64,000 bases of DNA from Stakelama marina (GTDB lineage Bacteria; Pseudomonadota; Alphaproteobacteria; Sphingomonadales; Sphingomonadaceae), in NCBI RefSeq assembly GCF_018122655.1, contig NZ_JAGRQC010000001.1:1240001-1304000 (forward strand), in the 5' to 3' direction. Numbering within the stretch: position 1 is the stretch's first letter; every line of letters starts with the position of its first letter. This document shows, piece by piece, positions 9,627-17,899 of the stretch. Position numbers and translations under genes: made by a program. The notes under the pieces were generated by a model. That model did no database searches, had not been told where the DNA came from, and worked only from the letters and a program-made list of their open reading frames with translations.

Positions 9627-10966
9627 TGTCGGGCGGGTTCACGCTGCTGCTCGTCGGCGCCAGCATCGCCATCGTCATCCTGCTGGTGCTGCGCGTAAGG
9701 CTGCCGGCGGTGCTTGCACTCCTGCTGATGGCGCTGCTGACCGGGCTGGCGATGGGCGCGAGCCCGGCAGACGTGCTCGCCGCGGTGCAAAAGGGGACGG
9801 GCGAAGCGCTCGGCTTCGTCGCAGTGGTGATCGCACTGGGCGCGATGCTGGGCGGGTTGTTGGAAGCGAGCGGCGGCGTCGGCGCGATCGCGCGCAGGTT
9901 TCTGGCCATCTTCGGAGAAAGGCGTGCGCTCTGGGCGCTGCTGGCGGTCGGGATCGTCGTCGGCATTCCGCTATTCTTCGACGTCGCCTTCATCATTCTG
10001 ACGCCGCTCATCACGACATTATCGGTGAAGGCTGGGCGTCGTGTCGTCTATTTCGCCATCCCCGTGCTCGCAGGCCTTATGTCGATGCACGCTCTGTTGC
10101 CGCCGCATCCGGGGCCGGTCGCGGTCGCCGGACTGCTCGGCACCGATTACGGGCTGATGGCGATGTACGGCCTTGCCTGCGGCATCCCCGCCGCGATCGT
10201 TGCCGGTCCGGTCTTTGCCAAGCTGGCGCACGGCACGCCCGGCATGGGAGACTATGCCCCGCCGGTCATGCTCGACGAGGAAGCGCCGCGGACGGCACCG
10301 GTCGGTTTCGCCATGGCGATCTTCGCGATGCTCGTGCCGCTCGCGCTCATCCTGCTGGGCGCGGTGGCGACCGCGACAATCGCAGACGGCCCGGCAAAGA
10401 CGGCGCTGACCTTTATCGGCCACCCCTTCGTCGCGCTCGCAATCGCCTGTCTGCTCGTCTGGGGCGTACTCGGGTCGCGCGGCACGCCGCTTGCGACCAC
10501 CGCGACGATCATGGGCAAGGCGCTGGAGCCCGCGGGCGTGCTGGTCCTCGTCGTCGGCGCCGGGGCTGCCTACAAGGAAGTGCTGATCCAGTCGGGCGCG
10601 GGCGCGGAAATCACCGCCGCGGTAACGGCGGCGAACCTGTCGCCGCTTGTCTTCGCCTTTCTGCTCGCTGGCTTCGTCCGCGTGGCGCAAGGTTCCGCCA
10701 CCGTGGCGATGGTCACCGCAGGCGGACTCGCAGCGCCGCTTGTCGCCGCCGCCTCGCTATCGCCCGGGCGGGTCGCGCTGGTAACCGTGGCGATCGGCGC
10801 GGGCGCCTCGATCGCGAGCCACGTCAACGACACCGGATTCTGGCTGGTCAAACAATATCTGGGCGTGACCGAAGCGCAGACGTTCAAGAGCTGGACCGCG
10901 GCATCGAGCATTGCAGGCGCGACCATGTTCGTTATGGCGCTGATCCTGTGGCCTTTCGCCGCCTAG
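9626..10966 (+). CDS. gntP: GntP-family gluconate:H+ symporter
   Basis: Inner-membrane permease for gluconate or a related aldonate. The 446-residue protein is almost wholly hydrophobic with about 12 predicted membrane spans and GntP-family signatures: FDVAFIILTPL, MHALLPPHPGPVAV (typical of the family), GAGAAYKEVLIQSG, and a C-terminal GAGASIASHVNDTGFWL. The start codon at 9626 overlaps the GH3 stop by one base. Lying between a beta-glucosidase and a gluconolactonase, it most simply imports gluconate made in the periplasm. No gluconate kinase or dehydratase is seen in the window, so the downstream catabolism must be encoded elsewhere. Confidence 0.9.
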   Translation: MSGGFTLLLVGASIAIVILLVLRVRLPAVLALLLMALLTGLAMGASPADVLAAVQKGTGEALGFVAVVIALGAMLGGLLEASGGVGAIARRFLAIFGERRALWALLAVGIVVGIPLFFDVAFIILTPLITTLSVKAGRRVVYFAIPVLAGLMSMHALLPPHPGPVAVAGLLGTDYGLMAMYGLACGIPAAIVAGPVFAKLAHGTPGMGDYAPPVMLDEEAPRTAPVGFAMAIFAMLVPLALILLGAVATATIADGPAKTALTFIGHPFVALAIACLLVWGVLGSRGTPLATTATIMGKALEPAGVLVLVVGAGAAYKEVLIQSGAGAEITAAVTAANLSPLVFAFLLAGFVRVAQGSATVAMVTAGGLAAPLVAAASLSPGRVALVTVAIGAGASIASHVNDTGFWLVKQYLGVTEAQTFKSWTAASSIAGATMFVMALILWPFAA

Positions 10967-10977
10967 GGAGACGAACC

Positions 10978-12000
10978 ATGCAAAGCCGCCGCGCCCTTCT
11001 TGCCGCCAGCGCCGCGCTGCCGCTCGCCGCGTGCGCGTCGCGCCTGGTCGAAGCCGGGCGCCGCACAATCGGCAGCGTCACCCGCCTCGATCCGCGACTC
11101 GATGCGATCCTCGACGCTTCCGCGCCGATCGAAGTCTTGGCGACGGGGCACCAATGGGTCGAAGGGCCGAGCTGGGTAACGGGCGGCGGCTATTTGCTCT
11201 ATTCGGATGTGCCGAAGAACCAGATGTGGCGCTGGAGCGAGCATGGCGGCGACGAACTGTTCCTCCAGCCGTCCGGGCTGGCCGGCACGGTTCCTGCGGC
11301 AATTCGCGAAGCCGGATCGAACGGACTCTATTATGCCGGTGGCGATACGCTGCTGATGGCCGACAGCGGAACGCGCGCGATCGCACGGCTGAACCTCGCC
11401 ACCGGGGCCAAGACGATCCTCGCCGACCGCTATCGGGGAAAGCGGTTCAACAGCTGCAACGATCTCGTCCTGTCGCGCTCGGGCGCGATCTACTTTACCG
11501 ATCCGCCTTACGGGCTGGCTGATGGCGACGATTCGCCTCTCAAGGAACTTGATTTCAACGGCGTCTATCGGCTGAGCCCCGATGGCGATGTGACGCTGAT
11601 CGACAAGCTGACCCGGCCGAACGGGATCGGCCTCTCGCCCGACGAACGGACGCTCTATGTGTCGGTATCAGACGAAAAACGGCCGGTGATCCTCACCTAT
11701 CGGCTCCGGGAGGACGGACTGCCCGAGGCAGAGCCGAAGCTGTTGCGCGACTTCTCCAGAGAGCTGGCTGACGGCGGACCGGGGCTGCCCGACGGGATGA
11801 CCGTACACAGCGATGGCTGGCTATTCTCCAGCGGCCCGGGCGGCCTGTACATATTGGCGCCCGACGGAGCGAAGCTCGGCCTGATCGCCACCGGCAAGCC
11901 GATCGCGAACTGCTGTTTCGGCGGCAGCGACGGCAAGATGCTGTACATGACATCGAGCGACATGCTGATCCGAATGCCGGTCCACACGGCCAGCGCGTAG
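10978..12000 (+). CDS. SMP-30/gluconolactonase family lipoprotein
   Basis: Six-bladed beta-propeller of the SMP-30/gluconolactonase family, predicted to open glucono-1,5-lactone (or a cellobionolactone) to the free acid. Start at 10978 is preceded by an AGGGAG ribosome site. Residues 1-20 carry an SRR motif, a hydrophobic run and a lipobox (LAAC), suggesting a Tat-exported lipoprotein. Family features seen: HQWVEGPSW near the start with the metal-ligand Glu, FNSCNDLV, YFTDPPYGL, TRPNGIGLSPD and LPDGMTVHSDG, which give the expected Glu/Asn/Asp metal site. The 340-residue length fits. It closes the glucan operon and gives GntP a substrate. Confidence 0.88.
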   Translation: MQSRRALLAASAALPLAACASRLVEAGRRTIGSVTRLDPRLDAILDASAPIEVLATGHQWVEGPSWVTGGGYLLYSDVPKNQMWRWSEHGGDELFLQPSGLAGTVPAAIREAGSNGLYYAGGDTLLMADSGTRAIARLNLATGAKTILADRYRGKRFNSCNDLVLSRSGAIYFTDPPYGLADGDDSPLKELDFNGVYRLSPDGDVTLIDKLTRPNGIGLSPDERTLYVSVSDEKRPVILTYRLREDGLPEAEPKLLRDFSRELADGGPGLPDGMTVHSDGWLFSSGPGGLYILAPDGAKLGLIATGKPIANCCFGGSDGKMLYMTSSDMLIRMPVHTASA

Positions 12001-12558
12001 AGAACGCGTCCAGCAGCCAGACAGCCGCATTTTGCCTTTGGAACGCTGGTGACGCGCGACTGTCTGCCCGGGACGACGACACTAAGAAGGTTCCGCCTTC
12101 CGCGACAATAATACTATCATTTCCTTTCCTCAGCTTGGTGGATAGAAGCGCTTCAACCTTGCGCAGATTGGCGCGTGCGGCGACTTTAAACGCACGCACC
12201 TCGATATTGGTGTGCGTGAGGATGATCCGGCTCGCTTGCGGAGCTGCATCGCGGTCGCGCTGCCAACGCTCGATAAGCGCACGCGCGTGGCCGCCCGCTG
12301 CCAGTCCGTACGCCGACGCGAGGCAAGGAGCGGAACAATTAAGGGCGCTACGTCTGTGTAAATGCCTGGGATCGCCATGAGCCTCAATATCGGTCATTCG
12401 ATCGCCCCGGGGCCGCGCTCCCGGAAGCCGCCGCAAGACGCGAGCATGATGGGGAAACGCAACGGCTGTTGCTCTTGGTGCAGCTTCGGAGCGTTGCTCT
12501 GGTGGCTTCGCTTCAAGCAGCTCTCACTCGCCGCGATCTTCAATGAAAGCGGATGCCG
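12001..12558. other. 558-bp gap without an intact gene
   Basis: No convincing complete gene lies between the gluconolactonase and the convergent regulator. The left half holds the decayed TraA-like fragment listed separately (12058-12282); the rest (about 12283-12558) shows nothing I can identify on either strand. This looks like old insertion debris. Confidence 0.5.
12058..12282 (-). pseudogene. decayed fragment of a TraA-like conjugative relaxase/helicase
   Basis: Read on the minus strand, this stretch encodes ALIERWQRDRDAAP, then SRIILTHTNIEVRAF and AARANLRKVEALL, ending near GGTFLVSS. This resembles the helicase part of Ti-plasmid-type TraA proteins, where an (L)I..W..D segment is followed by SRI.LTHTN.EVRALN and AR..MR.AG.L. 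Only about 75 codons remain, with no start, no Walker motifs and no flanking relaxase domain, so it is a relic of a conjugative element. The similarity was judged by eye from memory of the family and may be partly fortuitous. Confidence 0.42.
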
Positions 12559-14199
12559 TCAGGCCTTCGGCAGGGAATGCCAGACCTCCGAAATTGCAGA
12601 AAATACTTCCTTGCGCGTGAGATCTTCGCCGAACCAGTAGACCATCCTGCGTGCAAGGGCATTGTAATCGGTCAACGTGTAATCGGGTGCAATTGTTCTC
12701 AGACGAATTAACGTGGCAAGCGCATCATTCGTCCGGCCCGCCACGGCTTGTGCTGCCGCCAGCGTCACGAGATTGAGGCTATAGCCAGGGTTACGGGCTT
12801 CGCCATTTTCGTACGCCTCAATCGCTTCCTCGGCTCGGCCGAGCCTGATCTCGCAATTCCCACGATAGTGCGCCCAGACCGAATAGCGTGGATGATGCGG
12901 GGCGCGCTTCTCTGCGGTTTCGATCATCCGCAAGCCTTCTTCTTCGCCAGTCAGCCAGCACTGTTGCCAACCCAGCACCGCCAGAGTGTGCGCATTGTTC
13001 GGGTCCAGTTCCAACGCGGACCGCAAATGGCGTACCGCGAGCCGGGAATTTCCCATCATCGTTGCGGTTATTCCAGCGGCAGCCAAGACGTCTGGATCGT
13101 GCGGCGAAAGGGCGAGGCCCATGTCGATGTGGCGCTTGGCAAGCGAGAAGGTTTCTGTTGGCGCGTCGCAAAACTTGCTGGTTACGTTCTGTGTGTGTTG
13201 CACAGCCAAGGCCGCATGCACCGCGCCGTCTTCTGGATCGAGCACCAACGCTTGTTCCAAAAGCATAACAATTTCGTGTGCTGTTTCGCCGTTATAGTTC
13301 AGCCGCAGCGCCTCGGCCCGTTGGACAAGTTCATAGGCATTGAGTTGAAAGGGCCTGCGGTTTTGAAGCGTTGCCGCATGCGACAGGTGCAGAGCCGATG
13401 AAAGCGAGGTCGACACATCGAGCACGATCTTGTCCTGCACCGAATAGAACTGATCAAGACGGGCGTCGATCCGCTGCGCCCAGAGCTGGGCATCGTCGAC
13501 GCCGTCCATCAGCGCCACTCGCAGCTGAAAATTCTCCCCCTGTCGCGCAAGCGAACCCGATACAAGATAGCGCACATCGAGCTGATCCGAGATGACCGGC
13601 GCGCGGTCTGTCCCTTCGCGCACGGTCTGGGCTGAGCTGTACGCAGCGACGCGAAGGCGCGGAACGCGCGAGAGCAGCATGGTAAGATCTCGGGTCAGGC
13701 CATCGGCCAGGTAGATGTCATGTTCTTCCATCGACTGCCGACGGAATGGAAGCACGGCCACCGCAAATTCGTCCTCCCGCGCATGAACATGGCACAGGGC
13801 ACGCGCATGCGACGTGGTAGACAGTGGCGTTACCGGAGCGGTTAGCTTGTAGCCGCGTTTCCAGAAGGTTTCGATGTAATGGCCCGCATGCAGGTCTTGC
13901 CGAAAAATTCTACGCAGCAGTGAGATGGCACGGGTCAGACTTTCGTCCGCATACGGATTGAAGAACCAGACATGCTCGATCAGTTCGTCGCGCGAGACCG
14001 TATCGCCAGCCCTCTGTGCGAGCAAGCAAAGCACATCCATGACCAGTGGCTCCACGGGGTGGGCCGCCCCCGCATATTCGAGCAGGTTGCTTGCCGGATC
14101 GACTGTGAAAGCGCCCACGCGAAAGCGCACTGAAGCGACCGCCGGGGCGCCTTTCGGGCCAACGGATTTGCTGGTTCTATCGCTCCCAGCAACGATCAT
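12559..14199 (-). CDS. winged-helix transcriptional regulator with TolB-like and TPR domains
   Basis: CadC/HilA-type cytoplasmic regulator of 546 residues. An OmpR/PhoB-type winged-helix DNA-binding domain occupies about residues 25-120 (LEYAGAAHPVEPLVMDVLCL, SRDELIEHVW, SLTRAISLLRRIF, IETFWKRGYKL). A TolB N-terminal-like segment follows (about 140-260: FAVAVLPF, DGLTRDLTMLLSRVPRLRV, VRYLVSGSL, FYSVQDKI), then tetratricopeptide repeats (about 280-500; LDPEDGAVHAALAVQ, LDPNNAHTLAVLG, AIEAYENGEARNPGY). No membrane segment is visible, unlike true CadC. It is divergent from the small secreted protein at 14407, its most likely target. The inducing signal cannot be read from the sequence. Confidence 0.85.
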   Translation of the reverse strand: MIVAGSDRTSKSVGPKGAPAVASVRFRVGAFTVDPASNLLEYAGAAHPVEPLVMDVLCLLAQRAGDTVSRDELIEHVWFFNPYADESLTRAISLLRRIFRQDLHAGHYIETFWKRGYKLTAPVTPLSTTSHARALCHVHAREDEFAVAVLPFRRQSMEEHDIYLADGLTRDLTMLLSRVPRLRVAAYSSAQTVREGTDRAPVISDQLDVRYLVSGSLARQGENFQLRVALMDGVDDAQLWAQRIDARLDQFYSVQDKIVLDVSTSLSSALHLSHAATLQNRRPFQLNAYELVQRAEALRLNYNGETAHEIVMLLEQALVLDPEDGAVHAALAVQHTQNVTSKFCDAPTETFSLAKRHIDMGLALSPHDPDVLAAAGITATMMGNSRLAVRHLRSALELDPNNAHTLAVLGWQQCWLTGEEEGLRMIETAEKRAPHHPRYSVWAHYRGNCEIRLGRAEEAIEAYENGEARNPGYSLNLVTLAAAQAVAGRTNDALATLIRLRTIAPDYTLTDYNALARRMVYWFGEDLTRKEVFSAISEVWHSLPKA

Positions 14200-14406
14200 C
14201 TTGCCAACTGCATCTGTGTCCCTCCTCGAGAGAAACCCGCAGGTGTTGCAAGGATTATGCCCGAAAGTCGTGAATAATCAACGTGAGCCACGCCAGCATC
14301 GGCGCCCTCAGCTTTCCCTCAGGACTATTCATTTTCCAACTGCCACACAAGGCAACGCGGGCGCCGTCTGCGAACCGCGAAGTTCAGGAAGTAAGGGAGC
14401 ATCACG

Positions 14407-14871
14407 ATGAATTGTAAGCACCTGTTACTATCCGTTGCCGCAGCAGTGTCGGCGGCAGCCATGTCGGCACCGGCATCGGCGCAGATCGAACTCTACAAGG
14501 ATTACGAACCAAGTCCGCAGGTCGTCGAAATGACCACGGTGCAAGTCGATGACGGTCAGTTCGAGACCTATTTGCAGGGCCTGAAATCGACCTGGATCGC
14601 CAGCAACGAGGTCGCCAAGAAACTTGGCATCATCAAGGACTACCACATTTACTGGAACACGGCCCCCACGGTCGGCACCTTCGATCTGGTGCTCGAGATC
14701 GTCTATCCCTCCGTCGAGGATTGGGCGGGAAGCAAGGCGAATTACATGAAGTTTCTCGACGCCTACGGCAAAGCCAATATCGATAAGGGCGATGAGACCG
14801 TGAGGAGCCTCTACAACAAGATCCGCGAGATCAAAGCGACCTATGTGATGCGCGAAGTGATCGTGCATTGA
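14407..14871 (+). CDS. small secreted protein of unknown function
   Basis: A 154-residue protein with a clear signal peptide (MNCKHLLLSVAAAVS, alanine-rich core, cleavage after ASAQ near residue 27). The mature part (YKDYEPSPQVVEMTTVQVDD, then FETYLQGLKSTW, LGIIKDYHIYWN, FDLVLEIVYPSVEDW) has the rhythm of a small dimeric alpha-beta barrel (ferredoxin-like fold): two beta-alpha-beta units with an N-terminal strand rich in V/T. I do not recognise a catalytic motif. An AAGGGAG ribosome site precedes the ATG. It is divergent from the winged-helix/TPR regulator, so it is likely induced or repressed by it. Function unknown; a stress or antibiotic-monooxygenase-like fold is only a guess. Confidence 0.75.
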   Translation: MNCKHLLLSVAAAVSAAAMSAPASAQIELYKDYEPSPQVVEMTTVQVDDGQFETYLQGLKSTWIASNEVAKKLGIIKDYHIYWNTAPTVGTFDLVLEIVYPSVEDWAGSKANYMKFLDAYGKANIDKGDETVRSLYNKIREIKATYVMREVIVH

Positions 14872-15184
14872 CGAGAGCTGTTCCAGGGAGCGGCCGCGGA
14901 TAGCCGCGCCGCCGCTCTTCAATAGCCGCGTGCACGCGGTCCAATGGTCCACACCATGAGAAGCGAACCTTCGCTTCGTTGCTTGTATGACCGCTTGGCG
15001 AGCGTCTCGAACGACGCCCAAATATAACGACATTCAAGTGACTTGGTAGGCATCTATGGTGGATTTTCAGCCTTGGACCGCGCGCCTGCAAACTCCGTCG
15101 AGCACAGCGGCCATTTGAGGAATTGATCCAAAGCCTGATCGTCCTCGCCCGCCATGCATCGACTCTGGTCAGGGTAATCGCCTT
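14872..15184. other. 313-bp intergenic stretch, nothing recognised
   Basis: No supported gene, RNA or clear terminator hairpin. Short open frames here have no ribosome site and read like random GC-rich sequence. The last bases before 15185 presumably carry the permease promoter, but I see no good -35/-10 pair. Confidence 0.5.
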
Positions 15185-16483
15185 ATGAACCAACAGACCA
15201 AACCACCCAGGGTTGTCGGCGTGTTCGGGGCCAGCCTGATGAGCGTCAACGGGATGATCGGCGCGGGTATCTTCGCCTTGCCCGCACTGCTCTACGACAA
15301 GACCGGCGCCTTCGCCCCGTGGATGTTCCTGATCTTCGGAGCGCTCTTTGCCTGCGGCACCCTGATCGCGGCTCAGCTTGCGGCCATGTTCCGCTCGTCA
15401 GGAGGGCCGCAACTCTATGTACAGGCGGCGTTTGGCCCGGTTCTTGGTTTCCAGGTCGGCTGGCTCCACGTAATCGCCATGGCTGCCGGGCGCGCAGCGA
15501 CGCTGCATGTGCTGGTGTCTTACCTCGCCGTGTTTTTTCCGGCGCTCGACGGACCGGTCGCGCGTCCGGTGGCGGTGCTGTCATTGCTCCTGGCGCTGGG
15601 CGGAGTGTCGCTGTCGGGGATGCGACGGGCGATCGACGGGCTGGCCGTGGGCACGGTGCTCAAGGTGACTCCGATTGTGGTCCTGTGCGCCGCCGCCTTT
15701 GCCAAGGGAGGCATGTCCTTCAGCTTCAGACCGCCGGACTTGGGGACCTTCGATTCCGTCGCGCTGCTGGTATTCTTTGCCTTTTCGGGAGCGAGCAACG
15801 CGGCCAATTCCGCCGGAGAGGTGAAGGAGCCCCGTAGAACGCTCCCCGTGTCGATGCTGCTTTCCTTGGCGATGATCGTGGCGTTCTACATGATCGTGGA
15901 ATGGGCCTTTATTGCCGCGGGCGCACCATCGAGCGGCAATGGCACTCCGCTGGCGGCCGCCGCGGGCAAGGTGATGGGACCTGCGGGGGCCGTCGCGCTC
16001 ACGCTCGCTGCGGTGTTTTCAATCGCCAGCAATTCGCTGACATATTTCGTTGGTGGGCCGAGGGTCATCTACGGCATGGCGGAGCGTGGACTGCTGCCGG
16101 ACAGGCTCACGCATCTGTCTCCCCGGTTCCTTACTCCGGATTGGGCAATAATATTGTTCACGCTCATGGTGGCCGTCGTGTCGCTAAGCGGAACGTTCGC
16201 CTTTCTTGCAGAGGTCACCGCCTTGGGAGCGCAATTTATCGGCCTGTGCATGATAGGGGCCTTCGTCCTTTTCCGCATTCGGGGGCGAGGGGAAGAGAGC
16301 CGAGGCCTTTCGCCATTCTGGATCGCCATCGTCGCTGTCACTGTCGCCTTCGCAATCTATGCTGCGCTGCAGGCGACGCTTGCGGCGTACATGCTGATCG
16401 TCGCGCTCCTGCTGGTCGGCAGCGTCTTGGGCATGCTCGCTCGCCGCGGCGGCGTGGCGAGGCCAGCGCCGATCTTCGAATAA
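15185..16483 (+). CDS. APC-superfamily amino acid permease
   Basis: Inner-membrane transporter, 432 residues with about 12 predicted helices. The first helix carries the APC substrate-binding signature GMIGAGIFALPALL (unwound helix 1), and ASNAANSAGEVKEPRRTLP, with the conserved glutamate and proline of the APC family, lies in the middle. Amino acids or polyamines are the usual substrates; the specificity cannot be read here. It stands alone with long non-coding stretches on both sides, so it is probably monocistronic. No ribosome site of note lies before the ATG at 15185. Confidence 0.82.
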   Translation: MNQQTKPPRVVGVFGASLMSVNGMIGAGIFALPALLYDKTGAFAPWMFLIFGALFACGTLIAAQLAAMFRSSGGPQLYVQAAFGPVLGFQVGWLHVIAMAAGRAATLHVLVSYLAVFFPALDGPVARPVAVLSLLLALGGVSLSGMRRAIDGLAVGTVLKVTPIVVLCAAAFAKGGMSFSFRPPDLGTFDSVALLVFFAFSGASNAANSAGEVKEPRRTLPVSMLLSLAMIVAFYMIVEWAFIAAGAPSSGNGTPLAAAAGKVMGPAGAVALTLAAVFSIASNSLTYFVGGPRVIYGMAERGLLPDRLTHLSPRFLTPDWAIILFTLMVAVVSLSGTFAFLAEVTALGAQFIGLCMIGAFVLFRIRGRGEESRGLSPFWIAIVAVTVAFAIYAALQATLAAYMLIVALLLVGSVLGMLARRGGVARPAPIFE

Positions 16484-16508
16484 TCCGCAAAGCGTATGTG
16501 GAGGCTGA

Positions 16509-16532
16509 GATGCTGTAGATTGCAGCAGCATC
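16509..16532 (+). terminator. weak hairpin after the permease
   Basis: GATGCTG at 16509-16515 pairs with CAGCATC at 16526-16532 (7 bp stem, 10 nt loop), 26 bp after the permease stop. The downstream sequence CTTCGTTC is only mildly T-rich, so this is a possible but not a convincing intrinsic terminator. Confidence 0.3.
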
Positions 16533-16898
16533 CTTCGTTCAGCCACGCGCCCCGCGTGCTACCGGCCAGCTTTCCGGCCCGCGGCCGATAGCAGATCGAC
16601 CGCGAACGGCCGGATGGCTGCCGGAGGCTCGCAATCGAAGCCGCCAGTCGGCCATGTGCCCCGTCTCGGCCAACAGATCGTCCGGGCCCGGCTCGCGATC
16701 ACGCGACCTGGCGCACCGCATCGGCGCCAACCGTCGGGCCATCTTTGAGAAGATAGCAGTGGGAGGAACCCGTGGCGACGCATTTTGGCCTGTCAGTGGC
16801 TCGCGGATGATCGCCCAGCGCTCGCAGCTTCGGCAGCGTATTCCGCCGCGTCGTTAGCTAAACAGCCTTCTCAACCCTCTGTACAAAGCCCGCGCGGC
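16533..16898. other. gap without a recognisable gene
   Basis: Convergent region between the permease and the Imm11-like gene. Several short open frames exist on both strands but none has a ribosome site, a known motif or a sensible composition. Probably eroded accessory DNA. Confidence 0.45.
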
Positions 16899-17591
16899 TC
16901 ATTCGGCGCGAAGCCATTCTGGAAAATTCTGCTCTACCCAGTCCCGCCGATTGGCAGCCAACCAGTCTTTGGTAGGACGGATCTGCTGCGAAAGATCGAG
17001 ATCGCGATCCACCTCTTCCGCCTTGTCATAGAGGACGTACCGGACCTTCTCCTTCTCCATGCGCGCCTTCAGCGGGTCGGAAAAGAATACCTGCCCGGCA
17101 AGTATCAGACGCCCTACCCACAAGTGGCGGCCTCCGATCGCGGGCCTGCTCAGCACTAGGTCGCTCGCGGTACCGTTGAGGAACGGCATGCCTTTCCACT
17201 CGCCCGCCTTCTTTTCGGACCAGTAGAGAGACTTCGACTGGTCGGCTAGAATGGCGTCGAAGCGCTGGCACGCGTTGAAGATGAAATACTTCTCATCGTA
17301 AGGCGTGCCATCCTTCGCCTTGAGCGAGATCGGGAAAAACTGGTGCGTGTCGGGCTCGAACTCTTCGACGATCGCCTTGAACTTCGCGCTGACGGCATTC
17401 AGGCCCGGCATCGGGAAGACGTCGCACAGCTTCTTTTTATCGTTCTGGGTCGCTGTGGTCGGAAGCAACGATAGATCGTCGACCGCACCGCCATGGCTGA
17501 AGCCGAACAGCGCGAGGACTTTCGGCCTGTCGTCCCACTTGAAGTCCGGTCGCCGCGGCGCGCCGTATTCCATCTGAACCGCCCAAGCCAT
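16899..17591 (-). CDS. Imm11-like (DUF1629) immunity-family protein, orphan
   Basis: A 230-residue soluble protein without a signal peptide. The part around YFIFNACQRFDAILADQSK (about residues 102-120) and the late SDPLKARMEKEKVRYVLYD segment resemble the DUF1629/Imm11 family, whose members are often found beside polymorphic toxins as immunity proteins. Here no toxin gene with a suitable C-terminal domain is seen next to it; both sides are non-coding for about 300-400 bp. It could be a leftover antitoxin or a housekeeping member of the family. The family assignment is by eye and moderately sure; the role is inference. Confidence 0.6.
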   Translation of the reverse strand: MAWAVQMEYGAPRRPDFKWDDRPKVLALFGFSHGGAVDDLSLLPTTATQNDKKKLCDVFPMPGLNAVSAKFKAIVEEFEPDTHQFFPISLKAKDGTPYDEKYFIFNACQRFDAILADQSKSLYWSEKKAGEWKGMPFLNGTASDLVLSRPAIGGRHLWVGRLILAGQVFFSDPLKARMEKEKVRYVLYDKAEEVDRDLDLSQQIRPTKDWLAANRRDWVEQNFPEWLRAE

Positions 17592-17899
17592 CGTAGCTCC
17601 CTCCGATCCAAAAGCACTATTGCAACTCCGCGGTGTTCCGCTCGCGACAATGTCTATCGTCGCAGCAAATGGGAGTGAGTCAACTCAAAGGGGGAGGAGC
17701 GTCGATCGTTGCAAGAAGGGCAATGTGCTGATTGTCGATAAAAGCACTGTCCAAGTCATCCACTGCTCGCGGAACAACGGGCGGCTGTGTCAATTCTCGT
17801 AGCCCGTCGTCAGAATGGTCGTCGGGACCACCGCTAGGGTCGGCTCAGCTCGGTCGTATTTTATGCACATTCAGAAGCGCGCCGGACGGGTTGTGTGCT
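17592..17899. other. 308-bp gap, nothing recognised
   Basis: Upstream of the Imm11-like gene and downstream of the CYTH-CHAD gene. No RNA gene, repeat or hairpin stands out, and the short open frames lack coding signs. Confidence 0.45.

Noticed and set aside
16533..16898. Short arginine/tryptophan-rich frames between permease and Imm11-like gene
   Set aside because: No start signals or recognisable residues; composition is that of random GC-rich DNA.
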